Part shown: positions 8,456 through 17,100 of the stretch, piece by piece
How positions within the stretch are numbered: position 1 is the first letter of the stretch
How the letters are laid out: every line of letters begins with the position of its first letter
From: an uncultured Eubacteriales bacterium
GTDB lineage: Bacteria; Bacillota_A; Clostridia; Oscillospirales; Oscillospiraceae
DNA: 64,000 nucleotides
Reading direction: 5' to 3'
Assembly (NCBI GenBank): GCA_900319835.1
Contig: ONPY01000002.1
Span: forward strand, 9,225 to 73,224
Program-made: the position numbers and the translations under genes
Notes under the pieces: generated by a model
What the model saw: only the letters and a program-made list of their open reading frames with translations
The model's database searches: none
What the model was told of the DNA's origin: nothing

Positions 8456-10042
8456 TTATTTAGAAATCAGATAGGTGGCGGACAGGCCCGTCTCAAACAG
8501 CGGTTCAGCGTGTGTAAAGCCGGTCTCGCTGCCAAGCCGTTCAAGCAGCGCCTCAGCGTCATAGCCGCTGGACCAAAACTCGCTGATGTCGATGTAGACG
8601 ACGGCCTCGTCATGGTCGCCCACATAGGCCTTTACCCCGGCCAGATCGCGCTCGTCGGTGACATAGACCTCCGGAAAGGTGAGCAGCTGAATGAGATCCT
8701 CCGTCATGGGGACAAAGGCCCACTCGGGCTCGGCCAGAAACACGCAGGGGTCCTCACGGTGCTCGGCGAGCACAGCGTTGTACACCGCGTGCTCGGGATA
8801 GAGATAGTCCGGCGGCGCGCAGCGTGCCTCCCACAGGGCCAGCAGCGCCACGGCGAGAAACACCAGGGATTTGACCTGCCGTTCCCGCGGGAAATCGCCC
8901 AGCGCCGTCTCCAGCAGATCCAGCAGCCAGCAGACCGCCAGCACAAAAATGGGAATCAGGTTGTAGATGTAGCGCGGCTCGTCCACCGGGGAGATCACCG
9001 CCACCAGCACAAAAGTCACAAAGGCGGGCAGGATCAGCACCAGCCAATCCGGGGAGAGCTTTTGCTCCCGGCCCGCGGCCCGCAGCTTTTGGAAGCAGAG
9101 CGCAAGCCCCGCCGCGGTGGCAAGCCCGGTGAAGATGGCGGCCTTCAGCCCGTGCCTGGCCTGGGCCACAAACTTCATGAGCCGGGCCGGGTACTGGGCA
9201 AAGTTTTTCAGGTTGTCCATGGCGCTCTCACCGGAGACCAGCTCCCCGGAGAACAGGTGGGTCAGTGCCGCGGGGAAGAGCAGCAGCAGAGCCAGCGCCC
9301 CCACAAGCGCGCAGGGAATAAACCAGGCCAGCGCCCTATACTGCTTTTTGCAAAGCGCCCAGAGCACATAGGCAGCGCAGAGGAAAAAAGCGTAGAACAC
9401 AAAATAATACTGGGTCATCAGCCCCGCCAGCAGGGTGAGACCGACGAAAACACACGTACGCGGCTGAAACCTACGCATCAGGGAAGCGATGAAGAAGGCC
9501 AGCACCACCGTCAGCAGCGTCAGGAGCACATACATGCGGATCATGATCATGGTGGAAAGCCCGATCACGCTCAGCCCGTAGAGCGCCGCGCCCGCCGCCG
9601 CGTTGGGCCGGCTGCCGCCGAGCTTGCGCACCAGGGCGTAGAGCATCCAAACACAGCCCAGATAGATCACCCAGTCCAGCACCAGACCGGTCCATTTGGA
9701 GAAGCTGCCGCGTGCCAGGGTGGATGCGATGTTAAACAGCCAGTAGTACAGGGGCGGGTGTACGTCGTTGACCTGGTTGTAGTAGACGGAGGCAAAATCA
9801 AAGCCCTCGTCCCCGCTGACCGTGACGTAGTCCAGAAGCTCGTCCCGTGTGACGACACGGCGCTCGATGCTGTCATACTTCAGCCCGCCGAGAAAGGGCC
9901 GGTAGCTGGAGTTGGAGAGCCCGTAGGTATAGATCTCGTCGATGAACATGCCCTGCTTGCGGCTGGAGAACAGAAAGCACACGCCGGTGACCAGAATCAG
10001 CACCAGCGCCAGCGCCCAGATCTGCCTGAACTTCTCTCTCAT
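8456..10042 (-). CDS. GT39/PMT-like membrane glycosyltransferase (ArnT type)
   Basis: 528-residue polytopic protein with roughly eleven to thirteen hydrophobic segments. The first helix is followed by MFIDEIYTYGLS; the acidic pair D35-E36 in the first external loop is the catalytic-site signature of GT-C fold PMT/ArnT enzymes, which use polyprenyl-phosphate sugars. HPPLYYWLFNIAS further on is also typical. CGGAGG precedes the ATG and a good promoter lies upstream. It is the first gene of the cassette with GT2 and GtrA, spaced 13 bases from the GT2 start. It probably glycosylates a cell-surface polymer, lipid or protein. Confidence 0.85.
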   Translation of the reverse strand: MREKFRQIWALALVLILVTGVCFLFSSRKQGMFIDEIYTYGLSNSSYRPFLGGLKYDSIERRVVTRDELLDYVTVSGDEGFDFASVYYNQVNDVHPPLYYWLFNIASTLARGSFSKWTGLVLDWVIYLGCVWMLYALVRKLGGSRPNAAAGAALYGLSVIGLSTMIMIRMYVLLTLLTVVLAFFIASLMRRFQPRTCVFVGLTLLAGLMTQYYFVFYAFFLCAAYVLWALCKKQYRALAWFIPCALVGALALLLLFPAALTHLFSGELVSGESAMDNLKNFAQYPARLMKFVAQARHGLKAAIFTGLATAAGLALCFQKLRAAGREQKLSPDWLVLILPAFVTFVLVAVISPVDEPRYIYNLIPIFVLAVCWLLDLLETALGDFPRERQVKSLVFLAVALLALWEARCAPPDYLYPEHAVYNAVLAEHREDPCVFLAEPEWAFVPMTEDLIQLLTFPEVYVTDERDLAGVKAYVGDHDEAVVYIDISEFWSSGYDAEALLERLGSETGFTHAEPLFETGLSATYLISK

Positions 10043-10073
10043 GGGATACCTCCGGGGGAAAACTCAATGCTTC

Positions 10074-10102
10074 ATTATACTGCTGCGGCGGAGTTTGCGC
10101 AA
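10074..10102 (-). promoter_or_regulatory. Promoter of the surface glycosylation cassette
   Basis: On the minus strand TTGCGC (10097-10102) and TATAAT (10074-10079) are separated by exactly 17 bases, about 30 bases upstream of the GT39-type start codon. Confidence 0.75.
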
Positions 10103-10110
10103 GGCTTTTG

Positions 10111-10148
10111 TGAAAAGAGACGGCGCGCAGCGAAACCACGCTGCGCGC
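10111..10148 (-). terminator. Terminator after the 146-residue hypothetical gene
   Basis: Minus-strand stem GCGCGCAGCG / CGCTGCGCGC (10 bp, 6-base loop) followed by CGTCTCTTTT. It lies 6 bases past the stop codon of the upstream hypothetical gene and ends the M16-lgt transcript. Confidence 0.8.
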
Positions 10149-10154
10149 ACAGAC

Positions 10155-10595
10155 TTATGTCGGATCGTTGCCACCCATGGCCTCCCGTTCGGCGGCGGAG
10201 ACGATGTCGTCAAAATCACCGATCTCAACTTCCACGTCCTTCTCGCCAGGCTCCAGATAGTCGGCCTTGAGCGCGCCGATCTCCGTCTGCTTTGCACGGA
10301 TGGAGTCCGTGATCCGGCCTGCCTGTTCAAAGAGCGGGACGAAGAAGCCCTCGGGCGCGGCCTTGGCCTGCTCAAAGTAGAGCCGTCCGATCTCCGCGTA
10401 CACGCGCTTGAGCTCCTCATGCTCACTGTTGAGCGCCAGGGTGAGCTTGGTAATCTGAGCAAAGGCCTTGGCCCGGTCCGCGCCCTTGGTGTAGACGTCG
10501 GTGACGCCGGTGTTGACGGCCACGTCCCTGACTTTGCCGCCGAGCTTGGTGAGCGTGCCGAGGGTGCCGCTAATGAGTTCCTTATAGTCCGCCAT
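10155..10595 (-). CDS. Hypothetical protein, helical
   Basis: 146 residues, beginning MADYKELISGTLGTLTKLGG. AAGGAGG is 8 bases before this ATG, so it is preferred over an earlier in-frame ATG. The sequence is hydrophilic and mainly helical, with probable coiled-coil stretches around 50-75 and 92-110 and an acidic C-terminal part. There is no signal peptide. It overlaps the end of lgt by 14 bp. I do not recognise a family; the position downstream of lgt hints at an envelope-associated role, but that is only context. Confidence 0.7.
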   Translation of the reverse strand: MADYKELISGTLGTLTKLGGKVRDVAVNTGVTDVYTKGADRAKAFAQITKLTLALNSEHEELKRVYAEIGRLYFEQAKAAPEGFFVPLFEQAGRITDSIRAKQTEIGALKADYLEPGEKDVEVEIGDFDDIVSAAEREAMGGNDPT

Positions 10596-11520
10596 GCTGA
10601 TCTTCCTCCTTATGTTCTTCGGTTTCACAGTCTGCCGCGGCGTTCTCCGGGGGCAGAATGACGATGGGGGCGTTTACCCGGTTGACGTACAGATCGCCCT
10701 CAGAGAAGGGCTTTCTGGATTTGATGAAGAGAACGATGGCCGCGCCCAGCACCAGCAACAGGCTCAGCGCCTGGGAGACGCGGATCCCGGTGGACCCGAT
10801 GTAGAGCGAGTCGGTGCGCAGCCCCTCGATCCAGAAGCGGCCGATGCCGTAGAGCAGGAAATAGAGCGTCATGCAGTGGCCGTCAAAGCGGCGCTTGCCC
10901 TTCTTCTCAAACCACAGCAAAAACAGCAGCACACCCAGATTCCAAAGACTCTCATACAGAAAGGTGGGGTGGACGTAGATGGTGGTCCCGTCCGGGGCGG
11001 TCAGACCCATGCGGCAGAAGATCGTCGTCTCCCGTCCGAAAGCCTCCCGGTTCATGAAGTTGCCCCAGCGGCCGATGATCTGCCCCAGCAGCAGGCCGTA
11101 GACGATGTCGTCCAGCATGGCGCCGATGGGGACGCGCTTGTGCCGGCAGAGCAGCACCACCACCAAAATCCCGGCGATGACACCGCCATAGATGGCAAGG
11201 CCGCCGTTCCAGACGGCCAGGAATTCGTCCATGTGCTGAAGATAGTAGTCCAGCCGGAAGGCAACGTAGTAGAGCCGCGCGCCGAGGATGGAGCTGGGGA
11301 TCAGCCAGAGCATCACGTCGTAGACGTCGTCCTCCTTCAGCCCGAAGCGCTTGGCGCGCTTGGCGCAGAGGTTGATGCCCAGCAGAAAACCGATGCCGAT
11401 CAGCACGCCGTAAAAGTAGATGGGGCGGCCGAAGAGCGTGAAATACGCGGGCGGGTTGATGGAGAAATCTCCCAGCATGGGGAAGGAGATGGAGGATTCG
11501 CGCTGTATGGTTTCCAGCAT
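10582..11520 (-). CDS. lgt: Prolipoprotein diacylglyceryl transferase
   Basis: Integral membrane enzyme of 312 residues that moves diacylglycerol from phosphatidylglycerol to the lipobox cysteine of prolipoproteins (EC 2.5.1.145). It shows SINPPAYFTLFGRPIYFYGV at the N-terminus, WNGGLAIYGG, and the Lgt signature GRWGNFMNREAFG. About seven hydrophobic segments are present. The C-terminal 40 residues are a hydrophilic acidic extension. The chosen ATG is 4 bases after the stop of the M16 gene, with AAGAAAG upstream. The window encodes at least two lipoproteins that it would modify. Confidence 0.95.
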   Translation of the reverse strand: MLETIQRESSISFPMLGDFSINPPAYFTLFGRPIYFYGVLIGIGFLLGINLCAKRAKRFGLKEDDVYDVMLWLIPSSILGARLYYVAFRLDYYLQHMDEFLAVWNGGLAIYGGVIAGILVVVLLCRHKRVPIGAMLDDIVYGLLLGQIIGRWGNFMNREAFGRETTIFCRMGLTAPDGTTIYVHPTFLYESLWNLGVLLFLLWFEKKGKRRFDGHCMTLYFLLYGIGRFWIEGLRTDSLYIGSTGIRVSQALSLLLVLGAAIVLFIKSRKPFSEGDLYVNRVNAPIVILPPENAAADCETEEHKEEDQHGGL

Positions 11521-11524
11521 GGCG

Positions 11525-12802
11525 TCACACTTTCTTCGGCGCAATGACCGAGAGGGCCATGCGCTCGGCCGTGAGATTCTCCGCCACAAAGCGGCGGCAG
11601 TCCTCCGCCGTCACGCCCTCCAGCAGACGGAAGGCATCCAGAGCGCAAAAGCCGTCAAACACGCCGCCGGCGAGGGAGACGCACACGTTGTCAAAGTCCT
11701 CCAGCCCGCGCAGACGCGCGCCCAGAGAGGCGCGGCGGGCCCGCTGGAACGTGCCCTCGTCAAAGCCCTCGGCGGCAATGCGGGCGCACTCTGTCCGGAA
11801 GGCCTGCAGCACCGCGTGAGGATCCCGGCTCTCGCCGCCGACGATGACGGTGACGGTACCCGCGCTGGAATCCACCTCGTAGTCAAAGTCCATGTTCAAC
11901 AGACCCTGCTCGTAGCCTCTGGTGAAAAACGGGGAGGAGGAGCCGCAGAGCATCCGCAGCGCCAGCGTGGCAACCAGTCTGCGGCGCAGGGCGTCCTCGC
12001 CGTACACACCGGGGAGCAGCTTGACCCCGATGAGAAACTGCGGGGCCGAGACCTCCATCTGCGCCGTGCGCTCCGGCGTCACGGGCAACAGATCCTCTTT
12101 TTCTCCAAAGTCCGCCGCGGGGACCGGGGCGCAGTCGGCGGGCAGTTCCTCCTCCGCGATGCGGCGGATGGCCTCCGGGTCCACGTCGCCCTCCACACAG
12201 AGGACCATGTTGGAGGGGGCGTAAAAGACTTTATGGCAGGCGTAGAGCGTGTCGGCGGTGATTTTTGCAATGGACTCCACGGTGCCGGCCACGCGGTCCC
12301 GGATGGGATGGCGGGCGTAGAGCTGGCCCAGCAGGTTGTAGTAGATGGAGATACCGGGGTTGTCCTCCCCCATGCGGATCTCCTGGGCGATGATACCCTG
12401 CTCCTTCTGCACGGTCTCGTCGGTGAAGTAGGGGGTGGAGACAAAGTGCAGCAGCATCCGCAGGTTTTCCTCAAAGCCCTCGGTACACTGGAAGTAATAG
12501 CAGGTCATGTCCGAGGAGGTGAAGGCGTTGGGGTCGGCACCGTTGGAGGAGAGGATGTTCAGGGCGCTGTCACCGTTTGGCAGGTCGAACATCTTGTGCT
12601 CCAGAAAGTGGGCCACGCCCGCCGGGGTGTCCTTTGTCTCCCCGTCCAGGGTAAAGCGGCGGCAGGCCCCGCCGTAGTTGGTGGCAAAGGCCGCGTAACA
12701 GGTGGAAAAGTCCTTCTTCGGGATGACCCGCAGCTCCAGCCCGTTCGGGAGCTTCTCGCTGTACAGGGTCTCACCGATTCCGGAAAACTCAATTTTCTGC
12801 AT
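11525..12802 (-). CDS. M16 family metallopeptidase (YmfH-like)
   Basis: 425-residue zinc peptidase of the pitrilysin family. The inverted zinc motif HFLEH is at about residues 64-68 (AHFLEHKMF), and a downstream glutamate-rich helix fits the third ligand. The second half is the usual repeated inactive M16 domain. Its start overlaps the preceding M16-like gene by 14 bp. In Firmicutes such proteins occur as a catalytic/non-catalytic pair (YmfH/YmfF) that probably forms a heterodimer degrading peptides. No signal peptide is seen, so it is likely cytoplasmic. Substrate unknown. Confidence 0.88.
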   Translation of the reverse strand: MQKIEFSGIGETLYSEKLPNGLELRVIPKKDFSTCYAAFATNYGGACRRFTLDGETKDTPAGVAHFLEHKMFDLPNGDSALNILSSNGADPNAFTSSDMTCYYFQCTEGFEENLRMLLHFVSTPYFTDETVQKEQGIIAQEIRMGEDNPGISIYYNLLGQLYARHPIRDRVAGTVESIAKITADTLYACHKVFYAPSNMVLCVEGDVDPEAIRRIAEEELPADCAPVPAADFGEKEDLLPVTPERTAQMEVSAPQFLIGVKLLPGVYGEDALRRRLVATLALRMLCGSSSPFFTRGYEQGLLNMDFDYEVDSSAGTVTVIVGGESRDPHAVLQAFRTECARIAAEGFDEGTFQRARRASLGARLRGLEDFDNVCVSLAGGVFDGFCALDAFRLLEGVTAEDCRRFVAENLTAERMALSVIAPKKV

Positions 12803-14111
12803 CGTCTTCCTCCTCGCCCGCGGACGCGGCTTCTTCGTCCTCGCCCCGCAGGAAATAGATCAAATCGCACTCCAGACTGTTGGCCACGGCCATCACGTCC
12901 TCTTTCGTGACCTCGCCCACCAGCTCGGCAAGCTCGGCCGGGCCGTAGTCCAATCCGTCCAGGGCCTGGCTGAGCCAGAAGCCCTCCAGATCGCCCTGGC
13001 TGTCCAGAGTGGCCCGCAGATCCGAGGCCACGGCACGCCGGGCCCAGGTCATCTCCTCGTCGCTGATCTCGCCTTTTTTCACAGCGTCCAGCTGGGCAAA
13101 GATCTCGTCGCGGGCTTTCTCAAAATTCTCAAAGGCCACGCCGGAGGAGACCAGCATCAGCCCCTTGCGCAGGACAATGGCGGAGCTGGCGTAATAGCAG
13201 AGGGAGAACTTCTCCCGCACGTTCAGAAACAGCTTGGAGGTGGCGCCGCTGCCAAAGACGGCGTTGAACACGTGCAGGGCGGCCCGGTTGGGCTCCTCCA
13301 TGCACTCGCCCAGGCGAAAGCCCATCACAAGCTTACCCTGGGTGACATCCATCCGCTCCTCCACGTAGCGCACCTGGTCCTCCACCGCGTTCATCCTAAG
13401 GTCGGTGCCGATGTCCCAGTTGATCTCGCCCCTGGGCATGCCGGCAAAGGCGTCGCGCAGCGCGGCGCAGACGGCGCGGCTGGCGCTTCTGCCGCAGTAG
13501 AAGATCTCCACCGGGCAAGTGCGCACAAGCTCGCGGTAGTGCTTCGTCAGCTTCTTGTAGTGGATGGACTCGCACTCTTCCAGACTGCCGAAGCGGGAGA
13601 CGGCAAAGTCCTCATAGCAGCACATCTCCTCGATGCAGCGCTGCACGGCGTAGCTGCGCTTGTCGTTGACGCGGCTGCGGATCAGATCGGCCAGCTTTTC
13701 CCGCTCGCTGTCCACATACTGGGGCAGCAGCAGCCCGCCCCGGGTGTTCGGGGAGAGCAGCAGCTCCGCCGTCAGGGAGCAGACCTCGCCCAGCAGGTTT
13801 TCCCCGCCGGGGAGATAGGCCGGCTCCGGGAAGCTGGCAAAAAAGCCGAGACAGTGGATCTCACCGATGCGGCGGATCACCGGCTCGATGGCGGTGCCGT
13901 AGAGCTCGTCCAGCCGCCGGGAGAGCTGCTCCATATCCCGGTAGCGGGTGGTGCCCCGGCGCAGCACGGCGGGGATCAGCGCGTTCATGGCCGCGGTCTC
14001 CCGGCTCAGCTGGGTCAGAAGATTGACGCTCAGACAGGCGGTTTTAAACTTATCCGTCCGCAGGTGCGTGAGAAATACACCGGGCAGCAGCTCGGTTCTG
14101 GTAACTTCCAT
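12789..14111 (-). CDS. M16 family peptidase-like protein lacking zinc motif (YmfF-like)
   Basis: 440 residues with M16 fold features but no HXXEH: the corresponding region reads MNALIPAVLRRGTTRYRDME. It therefore looks like the non-catalytic partner of the downstream peptidase. CGGAGG precedes the ATG. The C-terminal residues are very acidic. It is the first gene of an M16-M16-lgt-hypothetical unit. An extended -10 promoter lies upstream. Confidence 0.85.
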   Translation of the reverse strand: MEVTRTELLPGVFLTHLRTDKFKTACLSVNLLTQLSRETAAMNALIPAVLRRGTTRYRDMEQLSRRLDELYGTAIEPVIRRIGEIHCLGFFASFPEPAYLPGGENLLGEVCSLTAELLLSPNTRGGLLLPQYVDSEREKLADLIRSRVNDKRSYAVQRCIEEMCCYEDFAVSRFGSLEECESIHYKKLTKHYRELVRTCPVEIFYCGRSASRAVCAALRDAFAGMPRGEINWDIGTDLRMNAVEDQVRYVEERMDVTQGKLVMGFRLGECMEEPNRAALHVFNAVFGSGATSKLFLNVREKFSLCYYASSAIVLRKGLMLVSSGVAFENFEKARDEIFAQLDAVKKGEISDEEMTWARRAVASDLRATLDSQGDLEGFWLSQALDGLDYGPAELAELVGEVTKEDVMAVANSLECDLIYFLRGEDEEAASAGEEEDDAEN

Positions 14112-14147
14112 GGGACACCTCCGCGTTTGAGAGTTTCTCTTTTTCCA

Positions 14148-14156
14148 ACTATACCA
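14148..14156 (-). promoter_or_regulatory. Extended -10 promoter of the M16-lgt operon
   Basis: Minus strand reads TGGTATAGT, a TGn-extended -10 element, 36 bases before the first M16 start codon. No good -35 is visible at 16-18 bases, which fits an extended -10 type. Confidence 0.5.
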
Positions 14157-14191
14157 TAAAGCGGCGGAAAATGGTAGAAGAATTGTGAATC

Positions 14192-17100
14192 CTATCCGAT
14201 GGCTCCGCCGAGATACGGCGCGCCGTCCACCGTGACCGCATCGCCCTGCCGGGAGATGATATGGCTGCGGCCGGAAAAGTCCGTCCAGGTGACGCGAAAG
14301 TGCTCCAGGGCTGCGGGGCGGAGACGGAGGGTTCCGTCCCGCAGCTCCAGTCCCAGCACCTCCCGCGTCCAGACCCGGAAGAACCAGCCCGCAGAACCCG
14401 TGTACCAGGTCCAGCCGGCGATGCCCTCCCGGCCTTTGGCGGCGCAGACGTCCGCCGGCAGGACAAAGGGCTCGGCCTCAAAAACCGCGGGGTCGTGGTT
14501 TTCCGGCAGCAGCATCCGCAGCAGCTCCAGCCCGTCCTCCCTCCGTCCAAGACGCAGCGCTGCCATGGCCAGCCACACGGCGGCGTGGGTGTACTGCCCG
14601 CCGTTTTCCCGAAAGCCCGCCCCGTAGCCGCTGAGATAGCCGGGGCTGTCTTCTGCGCCGTAGGGCGGATCCAACAGGCGGATGAGCCCGTGCTCCCGGT
14701 CCGCCAGGCGGCGGATGGCGGCGTCCACCGCGGCCTGCGCGTGCTCCGGCAAGGCCCAGGGGCAGAAGGCCGCCCAGCTCTGGGCAACGGAGTCGATCCG
14801 TTCCCCGTCCCCCAGGGGCCGCCCGTCCTCCCGATAGGCGCGGGGATACCACCGGCCGCTGAAGCAGCTCTCCGCGGCCAGACCCACCGTTCGGGCGAGG
14901 TCCAGCATCTCGGACGCCCGCGCGTCCCCCAGCCGATCCAGCAGGGCGGCAAAGCGCCCGGCGCAGCAGGAGAGAAACCAGCCCAGCCACACGCTCTCAC
15001 CGCCGGTGCGGTCCATGCCGTCGTTCCAGTCGCCGCTGCCCATCCGAGGCAGCCCGTGGGGGCCGAAGCCCCGGCGGCGGCAGCATGCCAGCGCGGCATG
15101 CGCGTGTTCCAAAACCGGCTCGCGCCGGGGACTCACGGCGGGGCGCTCATAGCGGTCGCGCTCCTCGGGCCGCAGCGGCGCGGAATAGCGGTAGCCCTCC
15201 TTCCAGGCGCAGAAAGCGAGGTCCCCTGTGGCCTCCACATATTCGCACAGCGCCCAGATAAGCCACAGCAGATCGTCCGAGCAGCGGGTGCGCACGCCCC
15301 TGTCCCCATCCGGGTGGCGGTGCCACCAGTGCATCACGTCCCCCTCCTCGTACTGGTGGCGGCAGCACTCCAGAATCTGACGCCGGGCGAGGGCGGGGTC
15401 GATCAGCAGGAGGTTGACGGCGTCCTGCAGCTGGTCGCGAAAGCCCACCGCCCCGCCGCTCTGGTAGAGACTGCTGCGGGCGAGCATGCGGCAGGCGTAG
15501 GTCTGATACACAGCCCAGCCGTTGAGATAGTGCTCCTCCGCCGGGCGCAGGCCCTGCACCGAGAAGCGCCGCAGCAGTCCGCGCCAGTACGCCTCCGTCT
15601 CCCGCAGCATGGCCTCGGCGCTCTCCGGGGTGAGACTGCGGCGCAGTTCCTCCTCCGAACAGCAGCCGCAGGCGAGCACGGTTGTCTGATGCCCGGTGAA
15701 GCGGCAGCGGAGCGTGCCGCCCTCCGCTTCCCAGTGGCCGGGGGCGGAGACGGCAAAGAGCGTCCGCACATCGGCAAGATAGCTTTCCGGATTTTCGGCC
15801 GCGGCCAGATCTTCCCGAAGCTCCAGGCGCAGGGAGGCGCTGTCCGGCCCGCCCGCCAGCGGCGCGCATCCCCAGCAGAGCTCGAGCCCCGCCGCGCCCC
15901 GGACCAGCAGCAGCCGGACCTCGCGCTCCGGCGGGAGAAACAGCAGCGTCTCCACCCGCCGCTCTCCAATCGTTTTCTCCCAGCGGGCAAGGCCAAAGGA
16001 GTAGTTTACATAACATTCAGAAGCGCCGTCGGCAAAGAGGCTGACCGCGCTTGCTCCGACTGCGGCTGTCAGCCGCTCCGAGCCCCGGACGGCGGTGATC
16101 TCCGCCGGGGGCGGCAGAAGCCGCATCTCCCGGGCGTTTGCCAGCCACAGCCCCGCCGGGCCGAAGTCGGCGGCAAAGGCGGAGAGACTGCCGTTTGTCA
16201 GCACGTGCTGCCAGATCCGCGGCGGCAGCGCAGGGGAGGGGCGGTAGCAAAAACCGTCCTCCTTCCAGTGAAAGGCGGGCGCTTCCGCGCCGCGCGCGGG
16301 CAGCAGCGCCGCCTCCTCAAACACGAGGGGCAGCGGAGGCCCGCCGACCGAGAAAACGGCGCGGCTCTGCACGGCCTCCTCCGCCTCCGGCGGGACAAAG
16401 CGGATGCCGCCCTCCGCGCCCAGCAGGGCTTCCAGCCCCACCGCGGCCAGCGCTTTTTCCAGGCGGCTGCGCTCCGGCTGAAAGTATTCGCCCTGCCCGG
16501 CGGAGAAGAACACCAGCTCGCTCTCCACGCCGCAGGCCTTGAGCAGGCAGAAGGCGCGCAGCAGGCTGTCGCTCTCCCGGGCGGAGGCCTGGCAGCAGAG
16601 CAGCGGGAAATCACCCGAGAGCCCCCAGCGCCAGAGCTCCCGCCGGGGCGCGGCGGCAAGCGGCGCGGCCTTCCATACGGCGAGCGCCAGCTCCATGGCC
16701 TGGCCGATCTCGGCGGGCGGCATCCCCAGGCGCATGGCCGCGGCATGCACCATGTTGCCGGGCTCCTGTGAGCAGAGGGCCAGCAGCCGCTCCGCGGCGG
16801 AGGAGGCCTCTTCTTCCGTGGCACCGAGACAGAGGGCGAGAGTGAGTGCCTCCGTGCGTCCCGGTCTGAGCCGGAGCAGAAGCTCGCCCTTTACCTGCGG
16901 CGTGACGAGCGGGCCGAGACCGCCCCGCCGATCCGCGTCAAAGCGGAGGGGGAGCGAGGCCGCCAGACAGAGCCAGAGCTCCTTTCCGCCGGCTTTGGAG
17001 AGCCTGCGCAGCAGCAGCTTGCCGTCCTGTTCCCGGGCTTCCAGTCCCAACTGCCAGTAGGCGCGGGCGTCCGCCCAGTCCCGGAGCTTTGCCAGAACCG

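Noticed and set aside
8231..10270. 679-codon plus-strand frame opposite the glycosylation genes
   Set aside because: Composition rich in Gln/His/Arg/Gly without domains, antisense to recognised GT2 and GT39-type genes.
14261..16771. 836-codon plus-strand frame inside the glucan synthase gene
   Set aside because: Antisense to the well-supported GH94 domain; Ala/Pro/Gln-rich shadow text.
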